Source of the DNA: Setophaga petechia
Lineage: Eukaryota; Chordata; Aves; Passeriformes; Parulidae
NCBI GenBank assembly: GCA_024362935.1
Contig: JANCRA010000003.1
Span: 51,993,844 to 52,057,843 of the forward strand
Direction of reading: 5' to 3'
Length of the DNA: 64,000 bases
This document shows positions 22,471 to 34,852 of the stretch, piece after piece; position 1 is the first letter of the stretch; the number at the start of each line of letters is the position of its first letter. A model generated the notes under the pieces. That model saw nothing but the letters and a program-made list of their open reading frames with translations. It had not been told where the DNA came from and made no database searches. Position numbers and translations under genes: made by a program.

Positions 22471-25400
22471 CTCCTAAGGTAAAGAAATATTATTCTACTT
22501 ATGTCAAAACTCTAGCTGTGGTCTAAGAAAAACCATCTTGGAAGGCCTGGACTAGCAAAAAATTGTATTTTTAGGAAAACAGAAGCTATAAACTAGAAAC
22601 CCAACAGCATCTTGCTGTTGATAGTGTGGATTGGATGAGCTCAATAGGAACAGGAAGGCAGAGGAGGCAGAATCTGACTTGGATGACATCCAGACACCCC
22701 CAGCTGCACCTCACCTGCCTCACACACACACTCTGCTTCTTATTCCTGCTCCAGGAGTCTGAGCCTGAAAAGAGAATCCTCATGCCTTGAAGCCACCCTG
22801 CAGCTCTACTTTTATGAGTGGATTATTCTTAGTGATCAATTGGCTTTGTTCTACCCTGGGAGATATCAGTCTGGAAAAGTTTCTCTCCTTGGAGGCTAAG
22901 CTGGAAAATCAATTTCCCTGAGTTCTGAGTAGGACAGTAGGAGCTGGAAGAGCAAGGAGATCCAGGATAATCTTTCCATCCTGGGGTGACTGCTGCAGCC
23001 TGGATTTTATGTGATTTGTGGCACAGAGCCTGGCCAACAGGGATTTTGTTCAATTCAGTTCCTGAGTGCTGAACCTCAGACCCACCACAAGAATCTAAAA
23101 CTCTGCAGAGCTTGCTCTCCACTCCTCCTGATGCTCATTGCTCCTACCAATGTGTGTGGACAACTCAAACTGTAAGAAAGGGGGAGAAGGTGGGAATCAG
23201 ACTCCCTGGTCAGCTTTCCCTGCTGCCTGTTCCAAGGGAAACAGCAAAATCCACATTCTGACTGTTCAGAGGTATTTACAGGAAAAAAAATCAATCTCCA
23301 AATCAACAGGAAGAAAATTTAGCAGGAGGCTCTGGGATAGGAAATAAGGCCTGAGTGGAATAAGGAAGCCAAATCAGTACACAGAAAAAAGAGGAGCATT
23401 GGAGAGCAGCACAGTGACAGAACAAGGATTTACAGAATAATGTTCCCCAAACTCACTGATCTTTTACATGAAAGCATCCCCTGAACTCAAGACTTCAAGG
23501 GCAATGGTTACAGACAATTCTGAAGTATGAGAGTTCATCAGAAAACTGAGATTTTACTCTGAAACAAACAGAAACTCATGACTCTATTTATTGCGAGTTA
23601 TTCTCAGGATTATTCTCCTGGATAGCTCCGTTTTTCCTTCTTTTCAAAAGCAGCAGCATTTAACTAACAGGGAGTGCTCACTCACACACAAATGGAGAAA
23701 AGCAGGTTTATTTGGAGTCTTTTCAGGCTGGTTTGTACAAGCTCTGCCTGTTAACTTGGGCTGTTTGGATTTTACTCACACAGCAGGGAGGTGGTCACTC
23801 ACATTAACATCAGCACCAGGCAAGCTGGGGCTCAGCTCCCACTCAGAAAAGAGTGACAAGGGGACACTGCCATTCCCACCAAAAGTGGCACTAAAATCTA
23901 AACATGAGATGAAAAATGCTTTGTAAGCAAAACCACCAGCACAGATTCCAGTCTAGACAACAACAAAATACATGGAAAAGAGCCCACACCTTGTTATCTC
24001 CCCTGGCTCCACCCCCAAGGAAAAAGCAATTTTCTGGTGCCACAGCACCATCATCACTTCTAGTGCTGCCCTTAAAACTGCCCTGCCATCAGCTGCACGT
24101 GTGCCATCATCACCGAGCAGAAATCCCTGAAAATTGGCTTTTCTGTGCCTCTGAAGGGCAAGGAGAAAATCGCTTTCCTGAAATTGTGCCCAGCCAAACC
24201 TTAAAATGCCTCCTCACAGCACTGCAGCTATGGCAGCACCACCCACTGACTCCTGCTTGAGTGGGCCTGCCATGTCCTGGTGGGAAGAGCTAGATGGAAT
24301 TCACTTTATTTTCTTTGCACAGGCCACTTTTGAGCGCTAGAACACTGGGAAGGGTTTAAGTAACTGATCGGGCACTTTGTTTGTGCTCGGTGAAAGCAAA
24401 AAGCTGAGATTCCTCCCCACCATCAATTTTCCTGACAGCCTGTCTTCTTCCTGTGTTATCTCTTTCAGCCTTTTATGAGGAAAGCTTCAGTGAAAGATGT
24501 TTCAGTTAAAGGTCTGCTGTCACTGCAAGACTATCTAAAAGAAAAGCATCACCTGGGACCTGTTTGGAGCCTAAAAATATTACTGGAGGCTCTTGGGTTG
24601 CTTCCTTTGTGGGTGGATATGGGGGAAAAATACATCTATCACGACCTTTTTTCCCCCCCTTTAATAATTCTGCCTAGCCTGAAAAATATTTTTTCACCCT
24701 GCATTGATATCAAATGAACATGATTCTGTGATTGCAGCAAGCAGGCTTGGCTTGCAGCAACAAGGATGGCTTTAATAGACTCCTGATGGAATTCCTATTC
24801 ATTTCTTCTCCCTTATTTGTGATAAAACATTTAGCTCTCAGCCTCCATTAATCTGAAACTTGGTGCTCTGAGCCAGCTTTTACAGCATGCCCACGTTCCT
24901 GGCTCTGCAAAGCAGTGTGACCCAGCACAACAGAGAATTTGGGGCCTCTCCTGAAAGCTAAAGGTATTGCCTGAATTTAAGCTGACATTTTGGCACACAA
25001 TAGGCTAGACTGATGTTATCAAGAACAGTTAATTGGCTCAAAAAATCCTTGCTGCACGATCAGATGTTGTGATGAATAGCAAGATTTGGGGGATGTTTTT
25101 TTCATACTTGCTAGTAGGAAAATTGAAGGAATAAGGGGGATTTCTGTCTTGTTTATTCTGATAGACATGAAAAGAAATAGAGTTGGGAATTGTTTAAATT
25201 TTTTAATAGGGTATATTTCTGAAGATGTTAAATTTTCACTCTTTCTTCCAGAATACATATTACTAAAATATTCAAACTTGTGTATCAAAAAAATTTGGAT
25301 TTTCATGGGGTTCAACTTCAACACATGATGCCTAAGATATTTGAAAGGTTTTGTCTGGCTATTCTATTATGAGTTGTCTGATAAATGTCTTTGACAGTGA

Positions 25401-28400
25401 ATTTTACTTATATTACAAACCCCATTTTTAAAATCCCTTTATCATAAGGATTTAAGATTTTAATATAAAATCTTCAAGATTTAATGTGTGGAACCTTTGT
25501 TAAACACTTCTACCTCTCATTTCAGTAAAATTACCAGCCAAAACAAAACTACAATTATTTGAAATTTATGCCTAAAAAAATCTTTTTGGCTCCTTGGATT
25601 CCAGTGAGACGTTTTCACTGATAATTTCATTGCATTATTTCTTTTGACAGCTTTTAGACAAGGCTGAGCAGGCAGCACCTGTACTACCAGCATTAAGTAC
25701 CTTATGTTCTAAACCTTCAGTTTCTCAGTCCTGCTGTGTTTCAGCAAGGAACAAATAGTGCAACTCAAAATTAATACATTTAAAAAAAGAAAAAATTAGG
25801 TCATTTCTTCTGCCCTTTTGTAGATCACTCTTTTCAGGTACCATATTTAAGGCAGCAAGGAACTGCACATAGACATTCCCCCATATTCAGGAGGGGACCC
25901 CAGAACTTCTCAACAGACCCTTCCCCCTTTAAGATGCATTTCTCCATCTCAAACAAAGTTCTGCAATCTCCCTTTCCTTCACTCACAGCTGACAGCTTCA
26001 ATTATAAAACCTGCTGAGATAAGGTCTCTGCTTCATGAGGCTAATGAACACTTGAAATGATGCACTGAACTAATGGGTATTGAATACAGAATAGCTATTT
26101 GTTGTGTGAATTTCATCACCTCTTATTCCTTGGCTGTTATTTTCAAAATGCAGTAGCTTGTAATGGAAAACTATTGATATAATAAAAAATTTAACTCTCT
26201 AGAAACCAGCCTGAAGTGTTCTTTGAAATGAATAAAGTATTCAAGTATAAATTTAAATTCATTCCAAAATTTTGGTTTATGGTGTTGTACTTGAAGAAGT
26301 TACTTGGAAACATGGATTCTCAATTCTGATTATATTCATGTAAAAATCATTTGGACAAAAATAATTTTCTTATTTTTAGCAATTTACCATCAAAATAAAA
26401 CTCTGCAGCAGGAGGATGATACCTCAAATTTTAAAAAGGGTATAAAAACTGCACAGAAGGAAGGTTCAGTTGGTCAGCTGGATACAGGCTAAGCCAGGGA
26501 TGCCAACACATCAAAACTGACCCCTTTGTGCTATTTTTTAAAGTTTTTTTAAAGTTTTACCCCTTAACAAGCAATCACAGAATATGAAAACAAAAACCTC
26601 TGAAACTGTGAAATAAGTTTTGAAAGATTTCATACTTTTTTTAAAAAAAACCCTCTAATTTCCAACCTATTTTCTGAAATGTCAAGGCTGGAATTTTTTT
26701 CTCTAAAAAACAAAAACAGCTGGAAGTTGATTTCAGTTCAATTCAATCCTTTACAGCTGGCCAGCAACAGTCACCCTCAGCACCTGATGTTCTCTCTTCT
26801 GCCACTACAAATACACAAAGAGGTCTGGTGGACTTAAACTGAAGCTAATGGATTTATAAATTTTAAATTTAAGCTTTTGATAACCCCCTAAAAGGGCTCT
26901 AAATGTCCTGCTTAATTCTCTCTGGAAGAGGAAGAAAAATGCTGGGGGTGTTTTTTTCTAAGTTATCTTGGCAGCTGGCAGAATTCAAGTCACCTGTGAG
27001 GAACTCTAATTTTCATGTTTGTTTTCAGTGTATTTTTTTTTAATCACTGGAAGTTGTAATAAAATTGAAACAAACAACTGTTGCCAAACTCTTGGTACAG
27101 ACTGTGCAAAATTGATTTCTATTTGCAGAACTCTGCTTCAGTGCAGCCTGGCAAGTCTTTGCACTGGAAATGGTCCTCAAAAATGTTCCACAGGAAACAC
27201 TTGAGCCCTGGGCATCCTTCTGACCAGGTGCAGGGGTGCTCAGGCACTGCTGCATTACAGAGTCATGCAGAATCTCCACAAAAATTCACCTCAGCAGCAC
27301 GAGATGGCCCTGAAATGTCTCCTACAAGTGGAAGACAAACACTGGTAGGGCTGGAAATGGCACCTCCACCCCTCGGGTTTAAGCAACATTTAAAAATGGA
27401 TCTGCCCATGAATTAATTAAAAATCAAAAGTATTCAATCTTACGCAGTTTTGGGTATTCTTTTTCTTTCATAGACAGAAATCCTTTGAGTACAGCAATAT
27501 ACAATGTAAGAAATCACAGAAATGGGGTGGAGAGAGGCTACCAAAACATTAAGAGGAGCAGGAGACAGCTAACCATGATGATCAACATATTTTACTCATG
27601 CCAGGGCAAAAAAACTAAATTAATCTGGATTCCTTAATTACCTTCTGTAGCACTCTGTGGGATCATGAGGAAATTCCAGGAATCAGGAACACACCTGAAA
27701 AAGGTCCCAGAAACAGACTGGCTGTAAAGAAAAGTATTCCTCTTTCCTCAAGCACAGGGGAAATATTCTTGAGTCATCTCCAAACACAACTACTAGTGAT
27801 CTTTAATTGATGTCTCCACTGTAAGAACTTTCCAAGCAGGTCAATCCACCCTCCTACCCTGAGCTGATCTGCCTGCACAGCAGAGTGGCTAAACTCTGTT
27901 CCTGTGGAGCAGTTCAGGGGTGAAATCAGTCATCACTCCACTGTGATCCCTCCCAGTGCAGGAGAGGGTCCCCCATGGGTTCATTGCCTGCTTGTGCACT
28001 TCAAACAGTGCCACGAGGGAAAAACAGAGGCTGACTGAATTATCTGGGGGAAAACCGACCAAAACTAACCTGGTTCTGAGGTGTTTGTCACTGCAGTGCT
28101 GATGGGGTTGGAGAACTAAAATAGGGAACTATTTTCACATGTGCTCATCAAGGCAATTTACACACATGGATCTCCTTACTACAGGAGCAGGTTTGTTCAT
28201 CAATTTAATCTGGCATGGATGCAAACCTGGGAAACTCACATGCATCCAGGTAATGCCCTAGAACTTCCCTGCAATTTTTTATTGATGGTTTTGGGGGCAG
28301 GAAAGGAGATTTATACATCTCTCTCATGAGTATCCCTAACTGCTGAGCATTTTAACATGTTTATTTCAATGTTTTCTGAAATCTCTTTTCAATAGTAATA

Positions 28401-30010
28401 ATTTCTCATTTGATATTTTTCCTGGCTGTTTAAAATTTAAGTAAATCTAGCAAGCTGAGCAAATACCTGAGGTCTGGCTGCCCTTTGTCTGGAAAAAGGA
28501 TTTCTCATTCTGTGTATCACTCACAAATCCCTGGGGAGCTCACACAAAGTCAAAACCCAGGCTTATCACAGTGAAGGTGAAGCAGATTTGGCTTTGATTA
28601 GAAGTTAGATATAGACCCACCTTCAGTGCCCTGGGTTAACAACAGCAAAGTCACACATTCAGAAGTCAGGAGATTATGGAGCACCTTCAGCTTCTACTCA
28701 GATCCAAAGTTATTCAAAGGTATTAAGCAAATTATTGTATTGGATCACAGAGGGAAAATTAGGAAAGAAGTGCAAAGTACCAGGAAACATTCCCTGATTG
28801 AAATTATCTAATATCTGTGCAGGGTGCTACATGCTCAGGAATCCAAATGCCTTAGATATCAAACACAAGGGGAAAAAAGGAAACATTTCACAGTAGGAGT
28901 TTCTGTGATTGTACTGAATTGCTGCCAGTGATGATTCTTCCCTGGGTACACCCATATGAGCAGTGAGTCACCATTGTTTTACTCAGTCCTTTACCCAGTA
29001 TTCCCAAGCTTTACCAGTACCAAGATTATTATTAAAAGAGAAGAGAAAATAATTTTTCAAAATAATTTTATTAAATTTAAAGTGATTTTCATGATGCCTC
29101 AGGTATATCTATAAAACTATTCTAAATCTTCCAATCATTTTCACAGACACATCAATTTTAACTTTTGTTCTTTTAATACTACAGATCTCTAAATCTAGTT
29201 ACTCAGCTTATACAACCCAGCATGATTCCACTGAGAAGTAGTTTAGAAGGACCAGAAATATTTTTCTTTAAAAACAGAAATTGTTTATTGCAAGGCAACC
29301 TAGTTTATAAGCTAAGGAAAAGCTGATTGAGGAAATGTAAGAAAACAGTACTTTTTAAAAAAATCAGAGCAAAACACCACAATTTTTAAAAAGTATTTCC
29401 ATAGCAGCAGCTCAGTATATTGAAAAATGTGTGTTTTGGTCTGTGGCAAAGAGCCAGAAATTATGGCCATAAGGTATTCCTGATTCACAACTATAATATC
29501 AGAATGTCTTCCACCAAAATCAGAGGAATAACACAGCCACAAGCTACTGAGAAAACAAAGACATAAGAAATACAAGATAGCATATGAGAAATTAGAGAAA
29601 TAAAAAAATCTTCCAAACAGTTCTCAATTTTGTTTACATGGACATCTCCAAAATCCTAATAGAAGAATTATGTTAGAGAAACATACACCTTGCTCCATTG
29701 TATCTTAGTTACCAGCATCAGAACTTAGGAGCAGGCTGCCCTACAAACACAAGGAATGTGGTTTTCACTCACCAATAAAGGCAAAATCAAAAATTGAACT
29801 GCACTACTGCACTGGTGTATCCATCTTCTTAAGTGGAGTCTCTAAAACCTGCATTTTCAAATCAAAGAATGAAACTGGAGGTTATAAAGAAAGCATTGCA
29901 CCCTCACTGCAATAAAGCCATTTTTACAAGGAATGCATTATTCATAATGAATCACAGGGTTATGACAAGTGGCATTACAAAAAAAAACCTAAAAAACAAA
30001 ACAACCAATT
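22471..30010. other. Gene-free stretch
   Basis: No gene or named repeat is recognised across 7.5 kb. The part at 22.6-24.3 kb is moderately GC-rich with frames of about 65-115 codons and no family match. A good-looking 3' splice-site context, a pyrimidine-rich tract ending CTCTTTCAG at 24470, precedes an 80-codon frame, but no donor or partner exon is evident. Short A and T runs are frequent at 25.7-26.7 kb. The part at 28.97-29.6 kb is AT-rich. Confidence 0.55.
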
Positions 30011-30015
30011 GCAAG

Positions 30016-30393
30016 TGTCACAGATATATTTTATGAAAAATTCTTTTGTTAGGATCCTTTCTCCTGAGAAGCTTCAGCTTCTCCCTGTTTTGCTGCTTTA
30101 GAATGTGATTTGGAGAATTGTTTACCCAGCATGTGAAATTGTTTTTACTTGATGGCCAATGACAGCCACCTGTGTCGAGGCTGTGAGCAGTCACAAGAAT
30201 TTATTACCATTCCTTTCCTTTCCTTACTAACCTTCTGATGAAATCCTTCCTTCTATTCTTTTAGTATAGTTTTAATATATCATTCTCTTTTAATACAATA
30301 TATATCATAAAATAATAAATCAGCCTTCTGAACCATGGAGTCAAGATTCTCATCTCTTCCCTCACCCTGGGACCCCTGCAAACATCACAACAA
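30016..30393 (+). mobile_element. LTR family 1, copy C (solo LTR with target-site duplication)
   Basis: A plus-strand solo LTR of about 378 bp. It starts TGTCACAG at 30016 and is flanked by GCAAG at 30011-30015 and 30394-30398, a 5-bp target-site duplication. Blocks in order are TCCTGAGAAGC, a GGCCAATGACAG (CCAAT-type) box, a CTTTTAGTATAG stretch, an AATAAA signal at 30314-30319 and the CCTGGGACCCCTGCAAAC end. It is more diverged from copies A, B and F than they are from each other, and in the GCCACCTG region it is nearer copy D, which suggests an older subfamily. The first ~20 codons of the 264-codon frame at 30335 lie inside this LTR. Confidence 0.9.
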
Positions 30394-33300
30394 GCAAGGG
30401 TTTGAATTTACTTATAATCACACCTTCTGCAGAAATTTACTGCACTTGGGAAGGAAAAAGTTGTACAGAAGCATAAACAAACAAAGTGGAAGTAATGATT
30501 TAATTATTGAGCTGCAAGAAAAGGTTTCCTTAAAACAGTTAAAGAAAACCTTTATCTCTTTAAATGAGCAACACAGAAGGGTGGAGCCCATTAGCAGGTG
30601 GCATTTGTTTTCTGAATGCTACATGGAAAAAAATCGTAATTTTATACAAAACCAACCCCTCAATATCCAACAGGAGAGGTGGAAACTCTTGATTCATTCT
30701 GTCCCCACAATTTTATTTGTGTGTGACCATGGCACGGCCAGAGCCATCGCTGCCTTTTGCGAGCTCATCCATGCTCCACACTCAGAGCTTTCCCCACCCA
30801 TCCTTCCTTCTGCCACAATTAAACATTCAGGCTGCAATGATGAGAAACTGCTCCCTGAGACAGGGATGGGGTGGAATTATGGATTGCATCCCAAAGGGAT
30901 GGCCTGGAGTGGGATGGCAGCAGGCATTCCCTCCCAGCTGCACCACAAAACTTTCAAACGCCAGGAGGGTGTAAGAGCACCAATATCCAGGTCTAGATCA
31001 GCATTAAAAGGAATAAATCTCAGCTGGATTGTGGGTTTAGCTATACTGGGGCATTTAAAGACATCTTGTATATTTAATGGCCAGAGAGCAGGAGTTGTAG
31101 AGTCCTTAAAGGAAGGCAGTTTGGCTTGAGCATTAATTTACCATGGGAACTCTGCCATCCTTTAAAATGGTTCACTGTGTCTCCCCATCTGTTTTATGGA
31201 CAGGTTTAATTCTGGCAGCACATGAAGGATGGATGTCATCATGCCCACTCTTCCCTTGAAGATGCTCTTGCAAAGGAAAAATTAGTGGATTATAAATATA
31301 CTTGACAAAACATTTTTATTTGCATCACTTAGCACCTACTCTGAAATAACTGGGTTTAAGGATATTTTAATAGAACTATAATAAAAGGTTACTAAAAGAA
31401 CTATACTAAAATTTTTGTTCTAGAAACACTGAAAAGATGCATAATTTTTTATCCTATATGATTTAATATTATTATACTCCTTCAAAAAAAATCAAATGGA
31501 TCTCATCAAAACCTCACAGGGAACAGTTTTCAACAGTACAACCCCTTGTTTTTTATTCTCTGTTCATTGTGATCTTTGTTTAATATTAATACTTCCATTT
31601 CTTCAAGGTCCAAGGTAGTAGTAGACATAGCACTTAAAAGGAACATTTCTAATTATTTGGTCCTGCTTTCTTATTCTATAACCATGAAATATAATACTTG
31701 TTAAAATTCATTTATTGTTTTTCACCTAAATTGGTTTCCTTTTTCATTTTTCACTCTAATTTTTCAAAACTTCTTCAACAGAGGAGTCCAAAAGCATCAA
31801 TATTCCACATTTAACTCACTAACATTCCTGAACTTTTGACATTCAGGAAAGATAAAATGGACAAGAAGAAAAAATTGAACTCCCCCCCAGGTACTCAGTT
31901 GATTGTCTTTGTAAGAAAAACAAAGTACAGATGAAAATAGGAGAAAATGAAACATTAATTGCTCCAAGGGAAGAAATCAAAACATTTGGATAATTTAATT
32001 TTTGTTTTATGAATCACTTTAATCTAAAATTTAGCTCAAAAATGCTTTTTCATTCATGGCACATATTTTTTATCTTTTTTATTGTGAATTTCCTGTGGGA
32101 TCCAAAAGAAATTTTCTGGTGAGGAAATAAACACACGGAGGTGCTGACTTGAACAGCAGGGATATTTTTAGGGAGGGAAGAGCAGGGACTTCCTAGAAGA
32201 TTAGGTTTCCATTATGCTGTCATTAAGCAATAAGCCATTAAGTGTTTTTGGTAATTTTTGCTATAATTTTGCTGCATCCCCATCTCTGAAAGCCATGCAC
32301 GGGTCTGGCCTCCATGAAAGTGCTAAGGGGACAGGGATAATTTAAATTCACCAACAGAGGAATCAATATGCAGGGGATATTGTCAGCAGGACAGATCTCA
32401 TTTGGGCCTCCAGGAGAGACTGAAATGTACCTGCACTTCATCATCACCTGTCCACTGCATTCTCTAAGGCAGGAATTAAGAAGGCTCCCAAAAAGCATTT
32501 TCATTTTTGGGATGTATCTAAGGCTCTGGTGATAGCACAATCCAGAGCTGAAGTTAGGAATCATTAGCAGTGTTTAAAAAGTTCAAGTGAAAACACAGGT
32601 TCAGAATGTTGAGAGGCCTAATCATTAATTTCTCAAACTAAAAATAATATTTGACCCCAAATATATTCCTAGGGGATGAAATTAGAGCAGATTAGTTTCT
32701 AACAAATTGCTAGTGGACGAGGCTTTTCAAGCCATTTATATACATAAGTCTCCTCAAGTGAATAATCAAATTTACAAATATGCAAGCAAATCTTCATAAA
32801 TATGCAAAACCAAGTCCTTGTACAGCATCAAAGTCCCACTTTGATAGTTATTAAATCATCACCCACAAAGGATGCTAGAGGAATACTAAAGTGGCAAATG
32901 TCAATCCTATAAAAGCTATCAAGCCCCAGCATAAAACCTGTCTTTAGGTACTGTTATATTGTTGGGGTCATGTTTACCCACTGCTAATTCCATTCACAGA
33001 TGAACTGATCTCGTTAAGCAAGAAGCCATTAAGTATTTCCAGTATTTTCTTCTATGTAGCAAACAGCTCTGCAATCTACTTACTAAACACTGATGATAGA
33101 ATTATTCATTTGCTCACGGGATTTTCTAAAATACTTTTCACAAGTCCTTATTCCATAGCTTCTAAGAGGAAAGGGGATGGTGGAGCCTTTTTGCAAATGG
33201 GGAGCTGACACCTGCAGAAGTTATGACCAAAAATGCCTTTTAATTTGTGAATACAACTTAAAGGCCACCTTCCATCAGGTTTTTCAGAGTAACTCTCATC

Positions 33301-34189
33301 ACAGAAAACTACACTGAACAGTTCCAGTGCTTCTGTTACTCCTAGGAATGTTTAAAAATCAGATTTAAGCTGATAACCTAACACACCTTTACTGCACGTG
33401 TGCAAAGTGCAGATTTTTGAAGCCTTTAATGTTGGTTAAATTGGGGGTATTTTCAGAAAATGTCACATCCCAGATTCCCTGCCAGATTTCAAACCCTTGT
33501 CCAAATTATTAACATACCAAATCTCACTTCAACTTAATACCACTGATTTTTTGACTAGTTCAAAAATACAGTCATTTTACCCAGAAATTCTGGCTAAATG
33601 TAATGTTCTCAAAAATACAGTGATTTTGCCCAGACATTTCTGTGTTATTTCTATGAAAACACCCTGAGAAAGGGGAAAAAAGTATCTGCCCAAGAAATTG
33701 CTGTCTGACAAGGCTACAAGCATGCCACTAACTTGCCCATAAGCATGACCAAGCAGGAAAATCCATCATATAAAGATGAAATATGTGGGGGAGGACTCAA
33801 ACAGGGTCTTGAGCAAGAAATCCAAATGAACCAAGACAGCGCTGTAAGGATTGCAGTGTTGTTATTACAGAGTCACTGTGGATTGTTCATCTGTTTCCAC
33901 TTTGTTCTGATTAAACTAATTGTATAGGTTTTTGGTCCAATTTCCTCTTTTTCAGGCCCTCTAATAAGGCACAAGAGAATTCCAAGTTTTATGGCAGGGC
34001 TTGAGGAGGTTCGTTAGTTTTTATACGCTGGCAGTAAATCTGCTCTCACCGTTCTGAGGGGGAACAGGAACTCAGCCTGGATCCAAACCCTCTCCCCTTT
34101 ACATCAGAGGAAGCTTCACAGAACCTCACCAAACAAATACAACCAGAGACATGTCTCAGATGTGGCTGGGGGTGTGTGTTCTGTCCCCA
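30394..34189. other. Gene-free stretch with one unusually long open frame
   Basis: The main item is a plus-strand frame of 264 codons at 30335-31129, of which about 735 bp lie here in unique sequence. Its translation has no signal peptide, transmembrane segment or domain that I recognise. The segment at about 30.70-30.97 kb is locally GC-richer. Farther on, 32.58-32.90 kb is AT-rich with two AAATATGCAA words (32776-32785 and 32798-32807) and many TAAT/ATTA cores, a plausible but unproven regulatory element. No other repeat is recognised. Confidence 0.5.
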
Positions 34190-34852
34190 TCTGTCAGAGC
34201 TGGGGCAGTTCCCTGCTGTCCATTGGGCCATTTCTTTATCTCTCCCACAGCTGATCCTCCCTCCAGGAGATCTCTGAAGTTAATGGGCCATTCATTTTTA
34301 ATTATCTTTGATTAATGGGCCACTGAGTGTCCCTGCATGGCTGATCAAATTCCATCATCCCATGGGGAGATGCTCCACCCAGGGGAGGAGCCAAGCATTC
34401 CTACCTGGATACAATCTGAGCTCTGGGACACCCCAGCAGCCTTTGCCCCCTGCATTGCCAGAGGAGCAGCTTTCTGCTGCCCTGCATTGCCAGAGGGAGC
34501 CCAGGCCCATCTCCAGCAGCCCTGGAGCTGCAGAGGAAAACTCCCCCCTTGTGCAGGATCCCTGCTCCAGCAGAACCACAGCTGGCACTGCAGGAGGGCT
34601 GAGCCCCCCTGGGATGGGGCTGGGACACCACCCTGGCACACAGGGGTCAGCTCCTACTCTGGCAGGGTTGTTTTGTACTACTGCATTTTCATTTTATTTT
34701 TATTTTTTCCCTAATAAAAAACTGCTATTCCTACTCCCATATCTTTGCCTGAGAGTCCCTTAATTTCAAAATTATAATAATTCAGAGGGAGAGGGTTTAT
34801 GATCTCTATTTCAAGGGAGGCTCCTGCCTTCCTGTCTTTTCAAACCAAGACA
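34190..34852 (+). mobile_element. LTR retroelement, second family (solo LTR, left end uncertain)
   Basis: The right part is diagnostic: TTTTTCCCTAATAAA (signal AATAAA at 34713-34718), then ACTGCTATTCCTACTCCCAT, ATCTTTGCCTGAGAG, CAAGGGAGGCTCCTGCCTTC and a terminus CAAACCAAGACA. I associate this block with a common songbird ERV LTR. Upstream the words AATGGGCCA occur twice and the GC-rich centre has a short direct repeat (CCCTGCATTGCCAGAGG at about 34449 and 34479). The right end is set by the CA terminus. I cannot place the left end or a target-site duplication, and similarity may extend left to about 34.0 kb. Frames of 94-151 codons across it on both strands are by-products of its GC content. 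Confidence 0.65.

Noticed and set aside
24445..24717. Possible exon after a strong 3' splice-site context at 24470
   Set aside because: A pyrimidine tract ending in CAG is common by chance. The 80-codon frame shows no domain, and no donor or partner exon is recognisable.
34308..34763. 151-codon frame and overlapping frames on both strands
   Set aside because: They fall in the GC-rich centre of an LTR, where stops are scarce; codon use and product look random.
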